From: an uncultured Collinsella sp.
GTDB lineage: Bacteria > Actinomycetota > Coriobacteriia > Coriobacteriales > Coriobacteriaceae
Direction: 5' to 3'
Length of the DNA stretch: 64,000 nt
Assembly (NCBI GenBank): GCA_902465265.1
Contig: CABQMF010000004.1
Coordinates: 1-64,000 of the forward strand
Part shown: positions 16,003-25,437 of the stretch, piece by piece
Layout of the letters: each line of letters begins with the position of its first letter
How positions within the stretch are numbered: the first letter of the stretch is position 1
Notes under the pieces: generated by a model
Databases searched by the model: none
What the model was told of the DNA's origin: nothing
What the model saw: the letters and a program-made list of their open reading frames with translations, nothing else
Program-made: the position numbers and the translations under genes

Positions 16003-17790
16003 CTATGAGCGCTTGCGGCTCACCACGGCGCCCGCGGCGATGGCGGCTGTTCCCGCAAGGGCGGCTGCCACGATGGCTGCGCTCGAGGCGTCGCCGGTTG
16101 CCGCGAGCTTGCCGGTGGTCTTGGCTCCCGTGGCTGCAACTGCAACGGTCCTGGTTGTCTTCGTGCCCTCGGACTTGGAACCCTCGGGCTTGGTCTCGCC
16201 GGGCTTTTCCTCGGGTTTGATCTCCTCGGGAGGCACGATGACCGTGCTCTTGGCGACAGCGGCGTCATAGGGGGAGTCGATCGTGGCGTCGCCCGTGCCG
16301 ATGGTTTGACCTGCCTCGTAGGAGATGCTGGGGCCGTACTCTTCTTCGTGGCGATAGTTAATGATCTTGCCGCCTGCGGGCGTCTGGATGGGAGCGCCTT
16401 CGATCTCGATGGTACCGATCGCCTTGCCGTCCTCGCTTATGGCAAGAGCGAAGATTGCCGCCGTATCTCCCTCGGCCGTGAGCTTGCTGCGGACGATCGA
16501 GATACTCGCGGGCGTGATGCCCTCGTAGGTCTGGGCGAAGATACCGATGTTCAGACCCCTAGGCTCAGGGATGACCCCGCCGCTTTGGTCGTTGCTGTAG
16601 TGATCGGGGCCATCGCCACCGGTCTCGACATAGCGGGCTATAGCCTTAACAACGGAGTCGCTGATGTAGATGTGGCCGCCAGCGACGTTTGGCTGGTGGT
16701 TTCTGGTAGAGATTGCAACCGAGAATTTGCCTTCCGCGAACGCGTCCACGATGGAACCATTCTTGATGACGATGTCGTCCCCGTCAGTGATGAGGGCGAT
16801 GGCCTGGCCGCCGCTCGCGCTTGTGCGGACCGTCACGGTTGCGCCATCGAGCGTAACGCCCTTGTAGGCATAGACACCATATTCAACACCGCTTGCGTCA
16901 AGGGAGGCGTTCGTGACCGCGAGACTACCCTCAGTGTCGACGGCAAGATCTCCCTCGGAGTTCGCCTTGACCTGGCTGCCGCCCGAGATGTTAATGCCGC
17001 CGTCAGCCCAAATCGCCGCTTCTTCTATAGAGCTTGCTTCTACCTTGCCACCGCCTTTGATGATGAGGTCACTGCCCGCGGCGATGCCGTAGCCTTCGCC
17101 TCCTTTAGCGATCACTGTGCCAGAGGAATCGATGGTGGTCTCGCCCTTGGATTGGATGCCTTCGGTACCGCCCGTTGCATTCACAGTGCCCGAGCCCGTG
17201 ATAGAGAGATCGCCCTTTGCCTCAATTCCGTCGGAAGAAGTGCTTGTGGTGTTCACAGTGCCTGGGCCAGAAATGGAGAGGTCGCCTGTGGATTTAATTG
17301 CATCGGCCTCGGCTGTCACATTGAGCTCATCCGAGCTCTTCGAGCTCGTTATGTTCAGCTCTGCCTTCTGGTTAGTGCCATCCTGCGCCTTGATGGCGGC
17401 TCCAGTGTAATCGGGCTCGGTTTTCACGGTGTTTTTGCCCTCGTAGGCAATGTTGAGCTTACCTGCAGCCAGGATCGCACCGCCGTCATAGCCGTTGAGC
17501 CTCATGTCGTCGGCGCCATCCCATGACCAGGTGCCGGCGGCGTCTCCCGTGGGTCCCGCGGCCGCTTCGTGGCGGACGCCGCCGACGTCCACCCACTCGG
17601 CTGCGAGCGAGACGCTCGGCATGAGCAGCGAACTTACCGTGAGCGCGCATACGGCGCCTACAACGATGCGGCGTGTCACGCGGCGCCAGCTTCCGTGTGC
17701 GAGCAGCGTGCGACGGCGCACGTCGGGCTCGACAAAATGGGCTCCAGAGGTTTTGTCATTGCGCTTGGGGGTCGTGAACAAGGCGGCCAT
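16003..17790 (-). CDS. Cell-wall-anchored beta-helix surface protein 2 (paralogue)
   Basis: A 595-aa paralogue of the neighbouring surface protein. The N-termini (MAALFTTPKRND, WRRVTRRIV, hydrophobic core, SLAAEW) and C-termini (LAATGD, hydrophobic helix, RKRS) are nearly identical, while the beta-helix strands between have diverged (GDLSISGPGTVNTTSTSSDG; LIIKGGGKVEASS). HIYISDSVVKAIARYVE is shared by both. The same PVPE-poor, KPEEKPGETKPEG-type stalk spans the wall. ATG at 17790 follows a GGGAG-like site. Both promoters and terminators are copies, so the pair arose by a whole-gene segmental duplication; divergence of the body suggests different ligands or immune-driven variation. Confidence 0.8.
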   Translation of the reverse strand: MAALFTTPKRNDKTSGAHFVEPDVRRRTLLAHGSWRRVTRRIVVGAVCALTVSSLLMPSVSLAAEWVDVGGVRHEAAAGPTGDAAGTWSWDGADDMRLNGYDGGAILAAGKLNIAYEGKNTVKTEPDYTGAAIKAQDGTNQKAELNITSSKSSDELNVTAEADAIKSTGDLSISGPGTVNTTSTSSDGIEAKGDLSITGSGTVNATGGTEGIQSKGETTIDSSGTVIAKGGEGYGIAAGSDLIIKGGGKVEASSIEEAAIWADGGINISGGSQVKANSEGDLAVDTEGSLAVTNASLDASGVEYGVYAYKGVTLDGATVTVRTSASGGQAIALITDGDDIVIKNGSIVDAFAEGKFSVAISTRNHQPNVAGGHIYISDSVVKAIARYVETGGDGPDHYSNDQSGGVIPEPRGLNIGIFAQTYEGITPASISIVRSKLTAEGDTAAIFALAISEDGKAIGTIEIEGAPIQTPAGGKIINYRHEEEYGPSISYEAGQTIGTGDATIDSPYDAAVAKSTVIVPPEEIKPEEKPGETKPEGSKSEGTKTTRTVAVAATGAKTTGKLAATGDASSAAIVAAALAGTAAIAAGAVVSRKRS

Positions 17791-17927
17791 GGTTACTCCC
17801 ATCCTCATAGGGCCTATGCGATTACGCCCAGCATATCTGCAGGATGTAGCCGGCGGTAGTGCCGTTTGGAGGGCAAAATGTCCAAAACTTGGGAAGCAAA
17901 ACATCGCGCGTCCGTGCGTTGCCTGGC

Positions 17928-17971
17928 TTTAAAAGAAAAGCGCGGAGCCGCTCGATGCGACTCCGCGCTTT
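17928..17971 (-). terminator. Intrinsic terminator of the purine permease gene
   Basis: On the minus strand AAAGCGCGGAG pairs with CTCCGCGCTTT around a small inner stem, followed by TTTTCTTTT. It lies just past the permease stop at 17998. Confidence 0.85.
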
Positions 17972-17997
17972 GGTGTTCTGCTTTGGCAGCTTTGCCG

Positions 17998-19308
17998 CTA
18001 CGCTACAAAGAAGTAGACGAGGAAGGCTAGGGCTGCGATCCACATGAGCGGCTTGATCTTGGAGGCCTCGCCCTTAAAGAGCGCGACGATCACGTAGGCG
18101 ATAAAGCCCAGACCAATGCCGGCAGAGATGGAGTAGGTAAAGGGCACGCCGGCGACAATCATGAACGCCGGGAAACCCTGCGACACGTCGGACCAGTCGA
18201 TCTCGGAGGCCTCGCTCATCATGAGGTAGCCGACGTAGACCAGAGCACCGCAGGTGGCGGCGCTGGAAACGATGGTGACGATGGGGGAGAAGAACGCGGC
18301 GAGAATGAACAGCACGCCGGTGGTGACGGAGGTGAGGCCCGTGCGGCCACCGTCGGCAGCGCCAGAGGTGGACTCGACGAAGGTGGTGATGGAGGAGACG
18401 CCCATGAAACCGCCCACAGCGGCGGCGGCGGAGTCGACGATCAGGATCTCCTTGATATTCTCGACGTTGCCGTCGTCGGTGAGGAACTCGCCCTGCTTGG
18501 CCACGGCCATCGCGGTGCCCATGGTGTCGAAGAAGTCACTCATGAGCAGCGAGAACGAGATGACGAGGAGCGTGGGGTCGGTAAGGACCTTGACGATGGC
18601 GGGCACGCCGCCGGCGTCGGCGATGGGGCCACCGATGCTCGAGAAGTCGAGCGGGGCGATGATACCGGTCGGAGCCTGGGTCACACCTAGGGGGATACCG
18701 GCGATGACGGCGACGACGATGCCGATGAGCAGCGAGCCGGGGACGTTGCGGCAGGCGAGGGCGACTGTCACCAGGATGGAGATGATGCCGACGATGAAGG
18801 TGGGGGAGGTGATGTCGCCCAGACCGACGAGTGTACCGGCGCCAGCGGTGATAATGCCGGCATCGCACAGGCCGATCATGGCGATGAACAGGCCCAGACC
18901 CACCGAGATGGCGTGACGCAGGACAACCGGGATGGCGTCCATGATGGCCTCGCGCAGGCCACAAAGCACGAGCAGCAAGATGACGACGCCCTCAAGGAAG
19001 ATGACGCTCATGGCCACGTGCCAGTCACCGCCGCAGACGGTGGTGGCGATTCCAGCGATCATCGCGTTGACGCCTAAGCCCGACGCGCAGGCGAGCGGGC
19101 GGTTGGCGAAGATGCCCATGCAGATGGTCATGATGCCGGCGCCCAGGCAGGTGGCGCAGGCGAGCGCTCCCGCATCGATGCCGGCGCCCGAGAGCACCGC
19201 GGGGTTGACGGCAATGATGTAGGCCATTGCCAGGAACGTTGTCAGTCCAGCGCGAAGTTCGGTCCCGATTGTGGACTTGCGCTCGCTGACGTGAAATAGT
19301 TCGTCCAT
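17998..19308 (-). CDS. AzgA/PbuG-family purine permease
   Basis: A 436-aa polytopic membrane protein of the NCS2 AzgA-like group (adenine, guanine or hypoxanthine uptake). Family marks are the start STIGTELRAGLTTFLAMAYIIAVNP, GLGVNAMIAG (NAxx in TM3 region), LLMSDFFDTMGTAMAVAKQ (Asp-rich TM8 motif) and SSITTFVESTSGAADGGRTG. The start at 19308 has GAAAGGG upstream; the longer frame to 19365 has no site. It stands alone with its own terminator. The exact purine cannot be told from sequence. Confidence 0.87.
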   Translation of the reverse strand: MDELFHVSERKSTIGTELRAGLTTFLAMAYIIAVNPAVLSGAGIDAGALACATCLGAGIMTICMGIFANRPLACASGLGVNAMIAGIATTVCGGDWHVAMSVIFLEGVVILLLVLCGLREAIMDAIPVVLRHAISVGLGLFIAMIGLCDAGIITAGAGTLVGLGDITSPTFIVGIISILVTVALACRNVPGSLLIGIVVAVIAGIPLGVTQAPTGIIAPLDFSSIGGPIADAGGVPAIVKVLTDPTLLVISFSLLMSDFFDTMGTAMAVAKQGEFLTDDGNVENIKEILIVDSAAAAVGGFMGVSSITTFVESTSGAADGGRTGLTSVTTGVLFILAAFFSPIVTIVSSAATCGALVYVGYLMMSEASEIDWSDVSQGFPAFMIVAGVPFTYSISAGIGLGFIAYVIVALFKGEASKIKPLMWIAALAFLVYFFVA

Positions 19309-19501
19309 GCATACCCTTTCCTTGTTCGGCCCCGAGTTTAGGCCGATTGACACGAACTCACTCACTATATCGCCTTTACAACCTTGCTGTTCCTCACATG
19401 TTGATGTTCGGCGCTTTGTAGCGGACGGGCGGTATTTTCCGTATGAAAATGTGTGGGTACCGTATACTTAAGCAGTTACAACGACCCCTATGGAGGAACG
19501 T

Positions 19502-19921
19502 ATGATTAAAGAGCTCTGCCACGACGAGGCTATTCTGTCCCAGCGTTGCGAGGTCGCGACCGTCGAGGACGAGTCGGTGGCACAGGACCTGATCGATACC
19601 ATCAAGTCGCTCGACGATGCCGGCTGCCTTGCCGCCAACCAGATTGGCATTACCAAGAAGGTCTGTGTCTACCTGGACGATGCCGGCGAGCCCCACGTGC
19701 TCTACAACCCCCGTCTGGTGTTTGGTCTGGGTGCCAGCAAGATGGAGGAGAGCTGCCTGACGCACGAGGAGGTCACCAAGTCCACGCGCTACATCAAGTG
19801 CAAGGTTGCCTTTGACCAGATCGTCGACGGCAAGATGCGCGAGCGCAAGCAGGACTTTGTGGGCTTCGAGGCTCAAATGATTCAACACATGATTGATCAC
19901 TGCTTAGGCAAACTCGTCTAG
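19502..19921 (+). CDS. Peptide deformylase homologue lacking the catalytic Glu
   Basis: A 139-aa PDF-fold protein. Motif 1 is DAGCLAANQIG and motif 2 is EESCLT, keeping the metal-ligand Cys. Motif 3, normally HExxH, reads QHMIDH: both His ligands remain but the general-base Glu is Met. Loss of this Glu abolishes deformylation in characterised PDFs, so the protein may be inactive, specialised or regulatory. The canonical paralogue at 27137 retains HEIDH. Start 19502 is chosen over 19490 because GGAGG lies 6 nt upstream. It is monocistronic with its own terminator. Confidence 0.8.
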   Translation: MIKELCHDEAILSQRCEVATVEDESVAQDLIDTIKSLDDAGCLAANQIGITKKVCVYLDDAGEPHVLYNPRLVFGLGASKMEESCLTHEEVTKSTRYIKCKVAFDQIVDGKMRERKQDFVGFEAQMIQHMIDHCLGKLV

Positions 19922-19956
19922 AGCGGTTCAATTGGGGACCGAATTTGCGGTCTTTG

Positions 19957-19994
19957 AGCCCGGGTATGACGTTGTTGTCATGTCCGGGCTTTTG
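19957..19994 (+). terminator. Intrinsic terminator after the PDF homologue
   Basis: AGCCCGGGTATGAC pairs, with two mismatches, with GTCATGTCCGGGCT around GTTGTT, followed by TTTTGTGTTT. Confidence 0.8.
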
Positions 19995-20056
19995 TGTTTA
20001 GCGCCTTTTTGTTTGGTGACAATAAGCTTAGCAAGAACGTAAGGCTAGGAGGCGCT

Positions 20057-21022
20057 ATGTGCACGAGTATTCGATTTACCGATGATTCCGGCCACATGTA
20101 TCTGGGACGCAACCTCGACTGGAGCTTTGACTACGGCCAACAGGTTCGCGTGATGCCGCGCGGGTTTCACATTCCGTATTCGTTTATCGACGACGCGACA
20201 GCGGCACACGCGGTGATCGGTATGTGCATCGATTACAAGAACTACCCTATGTTCTTCGATTGCGGCAACGATGCGGGCCTCGCCGTGGCGGGACTCAACT
20301 TTCCCGGCTATGCCGAGTATGCCGAGGGTCCGGTTGACGGCAAGAACAATATCGCGGCCTATGAGTTTCCCCTGTGGGTGGCAGCGACGTTCTCGACGGT
20401 CGATGAGGTCGAGGCCGCGCTGCACGACACGGTGATTGTCGCCAAATCTGCCGGAGAGGGGCTGGGCGTGTCGCTGCTCCATTGGATTATCGGCGACAGC
20501 CAGCGTAGCATCGTGGTCGAGATGATGGCTGACGGCCTGCATGTATACGACGATCCGGTCGACACCCTTGCCAACCAGCCGACCTTTCCGTGGCACATGG
20601 AAAACCTGCGCACCTATATCACAGCCACAAGCGATTTTCCTCAGACGGCGACATGGCGTGGCGCCGAGCTCAAGCCCTATGGCGCGGGTGCCGGCATGCG
20701 CGGCATTCCGGGTGACTGCTATTCGCCGAGCCGTTTTGTAAAGGCGGCATACCTCAATGCCAATTACCCGCAAAAGGAGAGCGAGACCGAAAACGTCGTC
20801 CGCATGTTCCGCTCGCTCGAGGGCGTGGTGATGATTGAGGGGGCGTCCAGGATGGGTGATGGCAAGTTCGAGAAGACTATCTATACCGGATGCTTTAGCG
20901 CGCGCACGGGCAATTATTACTACGCGATGTATGGGGATCCGTCGATTCGCTACGTGAGCCTGATGGATGCCGAGGGCGCGAGCTCCGATAGACTCGTGGT
21001 TCCCGAGCCGCGCCGTTCGTAG
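20057..21022 (+). CDS. Choloylglycine (bile salt) hydrolase family protein
   Basis: A 321-aa Ntn-hydrolase of the choloylglycine hydrolase/penicillin V acylase family. After removal of Met, Cys2 (MCTSIRF) becomes the nucleophile; Arg18 and Asp21 are in LGRNLDWSFDYG; the Asn-containing NQPTFPWHMENLR and the Arg in YSPSRFVKA complete the usual site. The substrate-pocket length suggests a bile salt hydrolase, which cleaves glycine or taurine from conjugated bile acids in the gut, but penicillin V or acyl-homoserine lactone acylase activity is not excluded. No signal peptide is seen, so it is intracellular. AGGAGG sits just upstream of the ATG. Confidence 0.88.
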   Translation: MCTSIRFTDDSGHMYLGRNLDWSFDYGQQVRVMPRGFHIPYSFIDDATAAHAVIGMCIDYKNYPMFFDCGNDAGLAVAGLNFPGYAEYAEGPVDGKNNIAAYEFPLWVAATFSTVDEVEAALHDTVIVAKSAGEGLGVSLLHWIIGDSQRSIVVEMMADGLHVYDDPVDTLANQPTFPWHMENLRTYITATSDFPQTATWRGAELKPYGAGAGMRGIPGDCYSPSRFVKAAYLNANYPQKESETENVVRMFRSLEGVVMIEGASRMGDGKFEKTIYTGCFSARTGNYYYAMYGDPSIRYVSLMDAEGASSDRLVVPEPRRS

Positions 21023-21046
21023 CCGATAGCTTTACTGCAATGCAAG

Positions 21047-21080
21047 GCGGCCCTGCATCTCCCGTGAGGTGCAGGGCCGC
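21047..21080. terminator. Hairpin between convergent bile salt hydrolase and kup genes
   Basis: GCGGCCCTGCATCT (21047-21060) pairs with AGGTGCAGGGCCGC (21067-21080) with one mismatch. The T run is weak on both sides, so termination may be inefficient. Confidence 0.6.
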
Positions 21081-21101
21081 TGTCGTTGATGCGCGACGTC
21101 G

Positions 21102-23351
21102 CTAGAAGTTGGCGTCGTTGAGCTGGGTGCTTTCGAGTCCGTCGAGTTGCTGTTGCTCGGGCGTATCGGCGACGCTCTCGAGCAACTCGGTGGGATCGAC
21201 GTTCATGTCCTTACCGGCTTCGTTGCCGTTGACCAGGTCGTCCGAGAAGATGTCGACTTCCATTTCCTCGGCCTCTTCGATCAGGATCTCGAGCGGCACC
21301 TGGGTGCGCACAAGTTTGACGGCCGGACGCATGCGGGCAAAGAGCGGTACGTACTCAATGATGATGGCCGAGTTCTCAAGACCATACCAACGTGCCGGGC
21401 TTCCGCAGGCGCGGCGGACGGCGTACTTGATGGCCATGACGCGATGGTCGTTGCGGTTGATGTCCGTTTCGGGGGCAAGCATCTTGCGCAGCATGCAAAA
21501 GCGGAAGTCGCCCACGTTGCCGCGGGTCTCGTAGATGGAGTAGGTGTGATGTTGCGGCGGCAGCTCACCCGATGCCATCAGGTCGCCAACGATCTGGCGC
21601 AGGTAGGCGTTGATGCGCTGATTGACCTTAAAGCCCAGGTCCAAGCGCACGCGGAACAGGAAGTCTGTGCCAAAGGTCTCAACGGAATACTCGTGCGTAT
21701 AGGGCTCGTCGGTAACGTGCACGTTGATGAACCAATATGCCTTGGCGCGCTTGGGGTGCTTGTCCAGGATGGAATAGAGCACGTCGCGGTCGAGCGTGAG
21801 CGGATCGGGGCTGTTGGTGAGGAACACCAGATTGTCGGCGAGCACGGGGTAGGTCTCGTCATTGCGCAGACGATTGAGCTGGTCGATGTACTTGGAGACG
21901 GGCAGCAGGATCGTTTGCGTGCGCTCGATGGCGGTGCCGCGACGCCACACGTACATAAGGCCAAACAGCAGTGCGGCCAGGAAGATCATGACGTAGCCGC
22001 CGTCAAAGAACATGGTGAGGCACGAAGCGAAGAAGCACAGCTCAATGGCACCAAAGAGCAGGGCGAAGACGCAGGCACCCAGCTTGTGCTTGAGGATGCC
22101 GGCGATGTAGCTCGTCAAAAGCGTCGTGGTCATGAGCATGGTCACGGTAATGGCGAGGCCGTAGGCACTCTCCATGCGCTCGGAGTTTTGGAACAGCAGC
22201 ACGATGAAGATGCAACCGACCCACATGATGTTGTTGACGAGCGGAATATAGAGTTGGCCCTTGGTGTCGCTGGGGTAGTGGATGCGCAGATGCGGCATAA
22301 GGTTGAGACGCGTGGCCTCGGATACCAGCGAGAACGAGCCGGTGATGAGCGCCTGCGAGGCGATGATGGCCGCCACGGCTGAAAGCACGATGGCAAAGGG
22401 GCGCAGGGGCTCGGGGAGCATCATATAGAACGGGTTGACGATATCCATTGCGAGCATCTGGGGGTTGGAGTTATTGGCGAGCAGCCAAGCTCCCTGACCC
22501 AGATAGTTGAGGATAAGGGCCGCCTTAACAAACGGCCAGGATGCATAGATGTTGGCCTTGCCAACGTGGCCCATGTCCGAGTAGAGGGCCTCGGCGCCGG
22601 TCGTCGACAGGAAGACAAAGCCGAGCACCATGATGCCCGAGTGGTTGATGGGCGAGAACAGGAACATGATGCCGCGGATGGGGTTGAGCGCGCGCAGGAT
22701 GGACAGGTTGCCGAGCATGTTGAACAGGCCGGCGCCTGCCAGGAACAGGAACCACAGCGTCATGAGCGGGCCGAACAGCTTGCCGATCGACGAGGTACCG
22801 GCGCGCTGCATGGCAAATAGGCCGCAGATAATGATGATGGTGATGATGATGACGTTGGTCTGGCCGTCACCCAAAAGCGCATGGCCCCACTCGATGGTAC
22901 GCAGGCCCTCGATGGCTGTGGTGACCGTGACCGCGGGGGTGAGGATGCCGTCGGCGAGCAGCGCCGCGCCGCCGATCATGGCAGGTAGGATCAGCCATGG
23001 TGCCACTTTTCGCACCAGGCTAAACAGGGCGAAGATGCCGCCTTCGTTGTGGTTGTCGGCCTTCATGGCGATTACCACGTACTTGACCGTGGTCACGAGC
23101 GTCATGGTCCAGATGACGAGCGAAAGCGCGCCCAGGATCATGTCCTCGCTGACGGTACCGATGCCGCCGTTGTTGGCGACGATTGATTTCATGGTGTACA
23201 TGGGGCTCGTGCCGATGTCGCCATAGACGACGCCGAGCGTTACGAGCAGCATGCCAGCGGAGAGGGGGATGGCGCCATGTCCGCCCTGACTACGCTGGTC
23301 TTGGAGGCTTGCCTCCAGCTTGTTATGTGCCACGTGGACTCCCTTGGACAT
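21102..23351 (-). CDS. kup: KUP-family potassium transporter
   Basis: A 749-aa member of the KUP/HAK/KT family, importing K+ with protons. The selectivity-region signature GVVYGDIGTSPMYTMKS is at residues 40-56, NEGGIFALFSLVRK near 102-115, and 12 hydrophobic segments follow to about residue 470. The ~280-residue soluble C-terminal domain is longer than in E. coli Kup (622 aa total) and ends in an acidic, Gln-rich tail. Start 23351 has a weak site; a GTG at 23333 (VAHNKLEASL) preceded by AAGGGAG is an equally good alternative. No c-di-AMP riboswitch fits in the short leader. Confidence 0.88.
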   Translation of the reverse strand: MSKGVHVAHNKLEASLQDQRSQGGHGAIPLSAGMLLVTLGVVYGDIGTSPMYTMKSIVANNGGIGTVSEDMILGALSLVIWTMTLVTTVKYVVIAMKADNHNEGGIFALFSLVRKVAPWLILPAMIGGAALLADGILTPAVTVTTAIEGLRTIEWGHALLGDGQTNVIIITIIIICGLFAMQRAGTSSIGKLFGPLMTLWFLFLAGAGLFNMLGNLSILRALNPIRGIMFLFSPINHSGIMVLGFVFLSTTGAEALYSDMGHVGKANIYASWPFVKAALILNYLGQGAWLLANNSNPQMLAMDIVNPFYMMLPEPLRPFAIVLSAVAAIIASQALITGSFSLVSEATRLNLMPHLRIHYPSDTKGQLYIPLVNNIMWVGCIFIVLLFQNSERMESAYGLAITVTMLMTTTLLTSYIAGILKHKLGACVFALLFGAIELCFFASCLTMFFDGGYVMIFLAALLFGLMYVWRRGTAIERTQTILLPVSKYIDQLNRLRNDETYPVLADNLVFLTNSPDPLTLDRDVLYSILDKHPKRAKAYWFINVHVTDEPYTHEYSVETFGTDFLFRVRLDLGFKVNQRINAYLRQIVGDLMASGELPPQHHTYSIYETRGNVGDFRFCMLRKMLAPETDINRNDHRVMAIKYAVRRACGSPARWYGLENSAIIIEYVPLFARMRPAVKLVRTQVPLEILIEEAEEMEVDIFSDDLVNGNEAGKDMNVDPTELLESVADTPEQQQLDGLESTQLNDANF

Positions 23352-23432
23352 CTGGCCCCTGCAAAGGGCAGCAGACCTTTATGCCATCTTTATACATATA
23401 AGAGCAGTTTGGCACATCGGGGTGTTTTAGAC

Positions 23433-23456
23433 AATAATCCCCATCTGGGGATTATT
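23433..23456. terminator. Hairpin between the EamA and kup genes
   Basis: AATAATCCCC and GGGGATTATT form a perfect 10-bp stem with loop ATCT. It is downstream of the EamA-type gene and upstream of kup on the minus strand; T content is modest. Confidence 0.6.
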
Positions 23457-23490
23457 CATGTACGCAGGTGGCATTTCAAAGGAGGGGCTG

Positions 23491-24402
23491 TTAGGCGCGT
23501 GCTGGCTGGGCGATATCGGCGTTGGCGTTTGCGCGTTTACCGGCGAGTTCACAATAGATCGCGCCGCCGATGATAAGCGCGGCGCCCATCAGACGGACCG
23601 GTGTTATGGCTTCGCCTAAAAGGACGGCGGAGAACACGACGGCCGAAAGCGGCTCGAGGTAGCCGACGACGGCGACGGTCTGCACGGGCAGCTTGGCGAC
23701 GGCGCTAAAGTAGAGCAGGCAACCGATACCGGTGTTAACGACGCCGAGCATAGCGACGGCGCGCCAATCAATACTGGCGGCGATACCGGCGGACAGGAAT
23801 GAGGGAGCGCCCTGCGTGATGAGCGTGAGGACCAGTGCGGTCACAAAGGCGGCGCTCACCTGGAGCGCGGAGTTCTCGAGGCCCTCGATGTGCGGCGCAC
23901 CCTTGCTGGCGATGACCATCAATGCATAGCAGAAGGCCGAGGCGATTCCACAGACGATGCCCGCAATGGGCATATTGCCGCCTAGACCTTGCGCTGCAAT
24001 GAGAAAAGCACCGCAGGCGACGGCGACAAAGCCGGCGATTTTGCCGCCGGTCAGCTTTTCGCCAAAGATGAGCGGGGAGAGTGCCATGACAATGATGGGG
24101 CCGCAGTAGTACAGCAGCGAGGATACGCCGACGCCGATCGTCTGGTAGGCGCGGAACAGAAAAATCCAGCTGGCGCCCAGCGCAGCTCCCGAGAGAAGGA
24201 GGGCCGCGGCTTCGCGGGGACGAGATAGCGCCTGCAACTTATGGTGTTGGGTGATGGCGAGGATAGTGACAAGCGAGAGGGCGCCCAAAAACGTGCGTAG
24301 CAGCACGATATCGGAGCTCGGCAGCGCGATAGCAGCGGCGATGATGCCGTTGGAGCCAAACAATAGCAATGCTGCTAAGTACGTAAACAGTCCGTTGTTC
24401 AT
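23491..24402 (-). CDS. EamA-family (DMT superfamily) transporter
   Basis: A 303-aa membrane protein with ten hydrophobic helices arranged as two EamA repeats (residues about 5-135 and 150-285). The second repeat ends with VAVVGYLEPLSAVVFSAVLLGE, typical of RhaT/YdcZ-like drug/metabolite exporters. The substrate is unknown. It is divergent from a LysR gene with an inverted repeat between them, a common arrangement in which the regulator controls the exporter. Confidence 0.85.
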   Translation of the reverse strand: MNNGLFTYLAALLLFGSNGIIAAAIALPSSDIVLLRTFLGALSLVTILAITQHHKLQALSRPREAAALLLSGAALGASWIFLFRAYQTIGVGVSSLLYYCGPIIVMALSPLIFGEKLTGGKIAGFVAVACGAFLIAAQGLGGNMPIAGIVCGIASAFCYALMVIASKGAPHIEGLENSALQVSAAFVTALVLTLITQGAPSFLSAGIAASIDWRAVAMLGVVNTGIGCLLYFSAVAKLPVQTVAVVGYLEPLSAVVFSAVLLGEAITPVRLMGAALIIGGAIYCELAGKRANANADIAQPARA

Positions 24403-24431
24403 GCGCTGACATCCCCTCTATATCCGAGCAT

Positions 24432-24475
24432 GTTCACTATGGGTGAACTGGCTTTAGAAGAAAAGCGAATATAAT
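24432..24475. promoter_or_regulatory. Divergent promoter region with likely LysR operator
   Basis: GTTCAC (24432-24437) TATGG GTGAAC (24443-24448) is a short inverted repeat of LysR type between the EamA and LysR genes. A TATAAT -10 lies at 24470-24475 for the LysR direction; the operator overlaps its -35 area, which fits autorepression. Confidence 0.55.
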
Positions 24476-24520
24476 GCATGGCAAACATGATAAAAACTCA
24501 TGCAAGGGTGGGGACGCGCC

Positions 24521-25378
24521 GTGGAGACCAATATCCAAAAGATGCAAGTGCTGCTCGAGACGGTGCGTGCCGGCAGCTTTACGCGTGCTGCAGAGCGGCT
24601 GAACTATTCGCAGTCGGGCGTGAGCCGCATGGTGGGCGACCTTGAGGTCGACTGGGGCTTTAAAGTGCTCGATAGAAGCCGCGAGGGCGTGGTGCTTTCT
24701 GCCGACGGGCGGCAGGTCATGCCGGCAGTCGAGGCGCTCTGCGAGGAATTCACTCGCTTACAGCGACGGGTGGATGAGATGCGTGGGCTCATGCGTGGCA
24801 AAATCTGCATCGGTACGTTTTCGAGCGTGGCGACCCACGTGCTGCCGCCGGTGATTGCGCGCTTTCGCGCCGATCATCCGGATGTCGATTACGAGCTGTT
24901 GATGGGTGATTACTCCGAGATTGAGCAATGGGTTGCGGAAGGCCGCTGCGACCTGGGCTTTATTCCGCGCGAGCCACGCGGCGCCGGCATGGCGTCGCGG
25001 CCGTTGGTGCAAGACGAGCTGATGGCCGTGGTGCCAGCGGACTCCTCGCTTGCCATCGCGGAGGTCGTTTCCCTTGCCGATTTGGCCAACGAGCAGTTTA
25101 TTCTGCTGGAACGGGGTAGCGACGACGAGATTACGCCGCTGTTTCGCCGCGCGGGGCTGGCGGTGCGTTCTAAGCTGTCGACCTGGGATGACTATGCGAT
25201 TATGGCCATGGTCGAGGATGGCCTGGGCGTGAGCATTCTTCCGGCGCTCATCTTGCGCCGCTGCCAGTTCGATGTTGCCGTGCGCCCGCTCGAGGGACGT
25301 CCTCATCGGCAGATCAACGCCATATACCGCACCGCTGACGTTTCGCTTGCGGCGGCTCGCTTCCTTGAATATCTCTAA
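24521..25378 (+). CDS. LysR-family regulator divergent from the EamA exporter gene
   Basis: A 285-aa LTTR: winged helix at residues 1-60 (MQVLLETVRAGSFTRAAERL, SQSGVSRMVGDLE), then an effector domain (GKICIGTFSSVATHVLPPVIARF near 88-110). The GTG at 24521 is preferred because GGTGGGGA lies 8 nt upstream; the ATG at 24500 lacks a site. Its divergent position with the shared inverted repeat suggests it controls the EamA exporter and itself. Confidence 0.83.
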   Translation: METNIQKMQVLLETVRAGSFTRAAERLNYSQSGVSRMVGDLEVDWGFKVLDRSREGVVLSADGRQVMPAVEALCEEFTRLQRRVDEMRGLMRGKICIGTFSSVATHVLPPVIARFRADHPDVDYELLMGDYSEIEQWVAEGRCDLGFIPREPRGAGMASRPLVQDELMAVVPADSSLAIAEVVSLADLANEQFILLERGSDDEITPLFRRAGLAVRSKLSTWDDYAIMAMVEDGLGVSILPALILRRCQFDVAVRPLEGRPHRQINAIYRTADVSLAAARFLEYL

Positions 25379-25437
25379 ACGTGTACACGTCATTGTTCGC
25401 TTTGGGCAAATCTCGGAGTCTGGTACATTTTCTTATG

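Noticed and set aside
23352..23490. A c-di-AMP (ydaO) riboswitch before kup
   Set aside because: The leader is too short and lacks the conserved aptamer pieces; only a hairpin and an AT-rich promoter-like region are seen.
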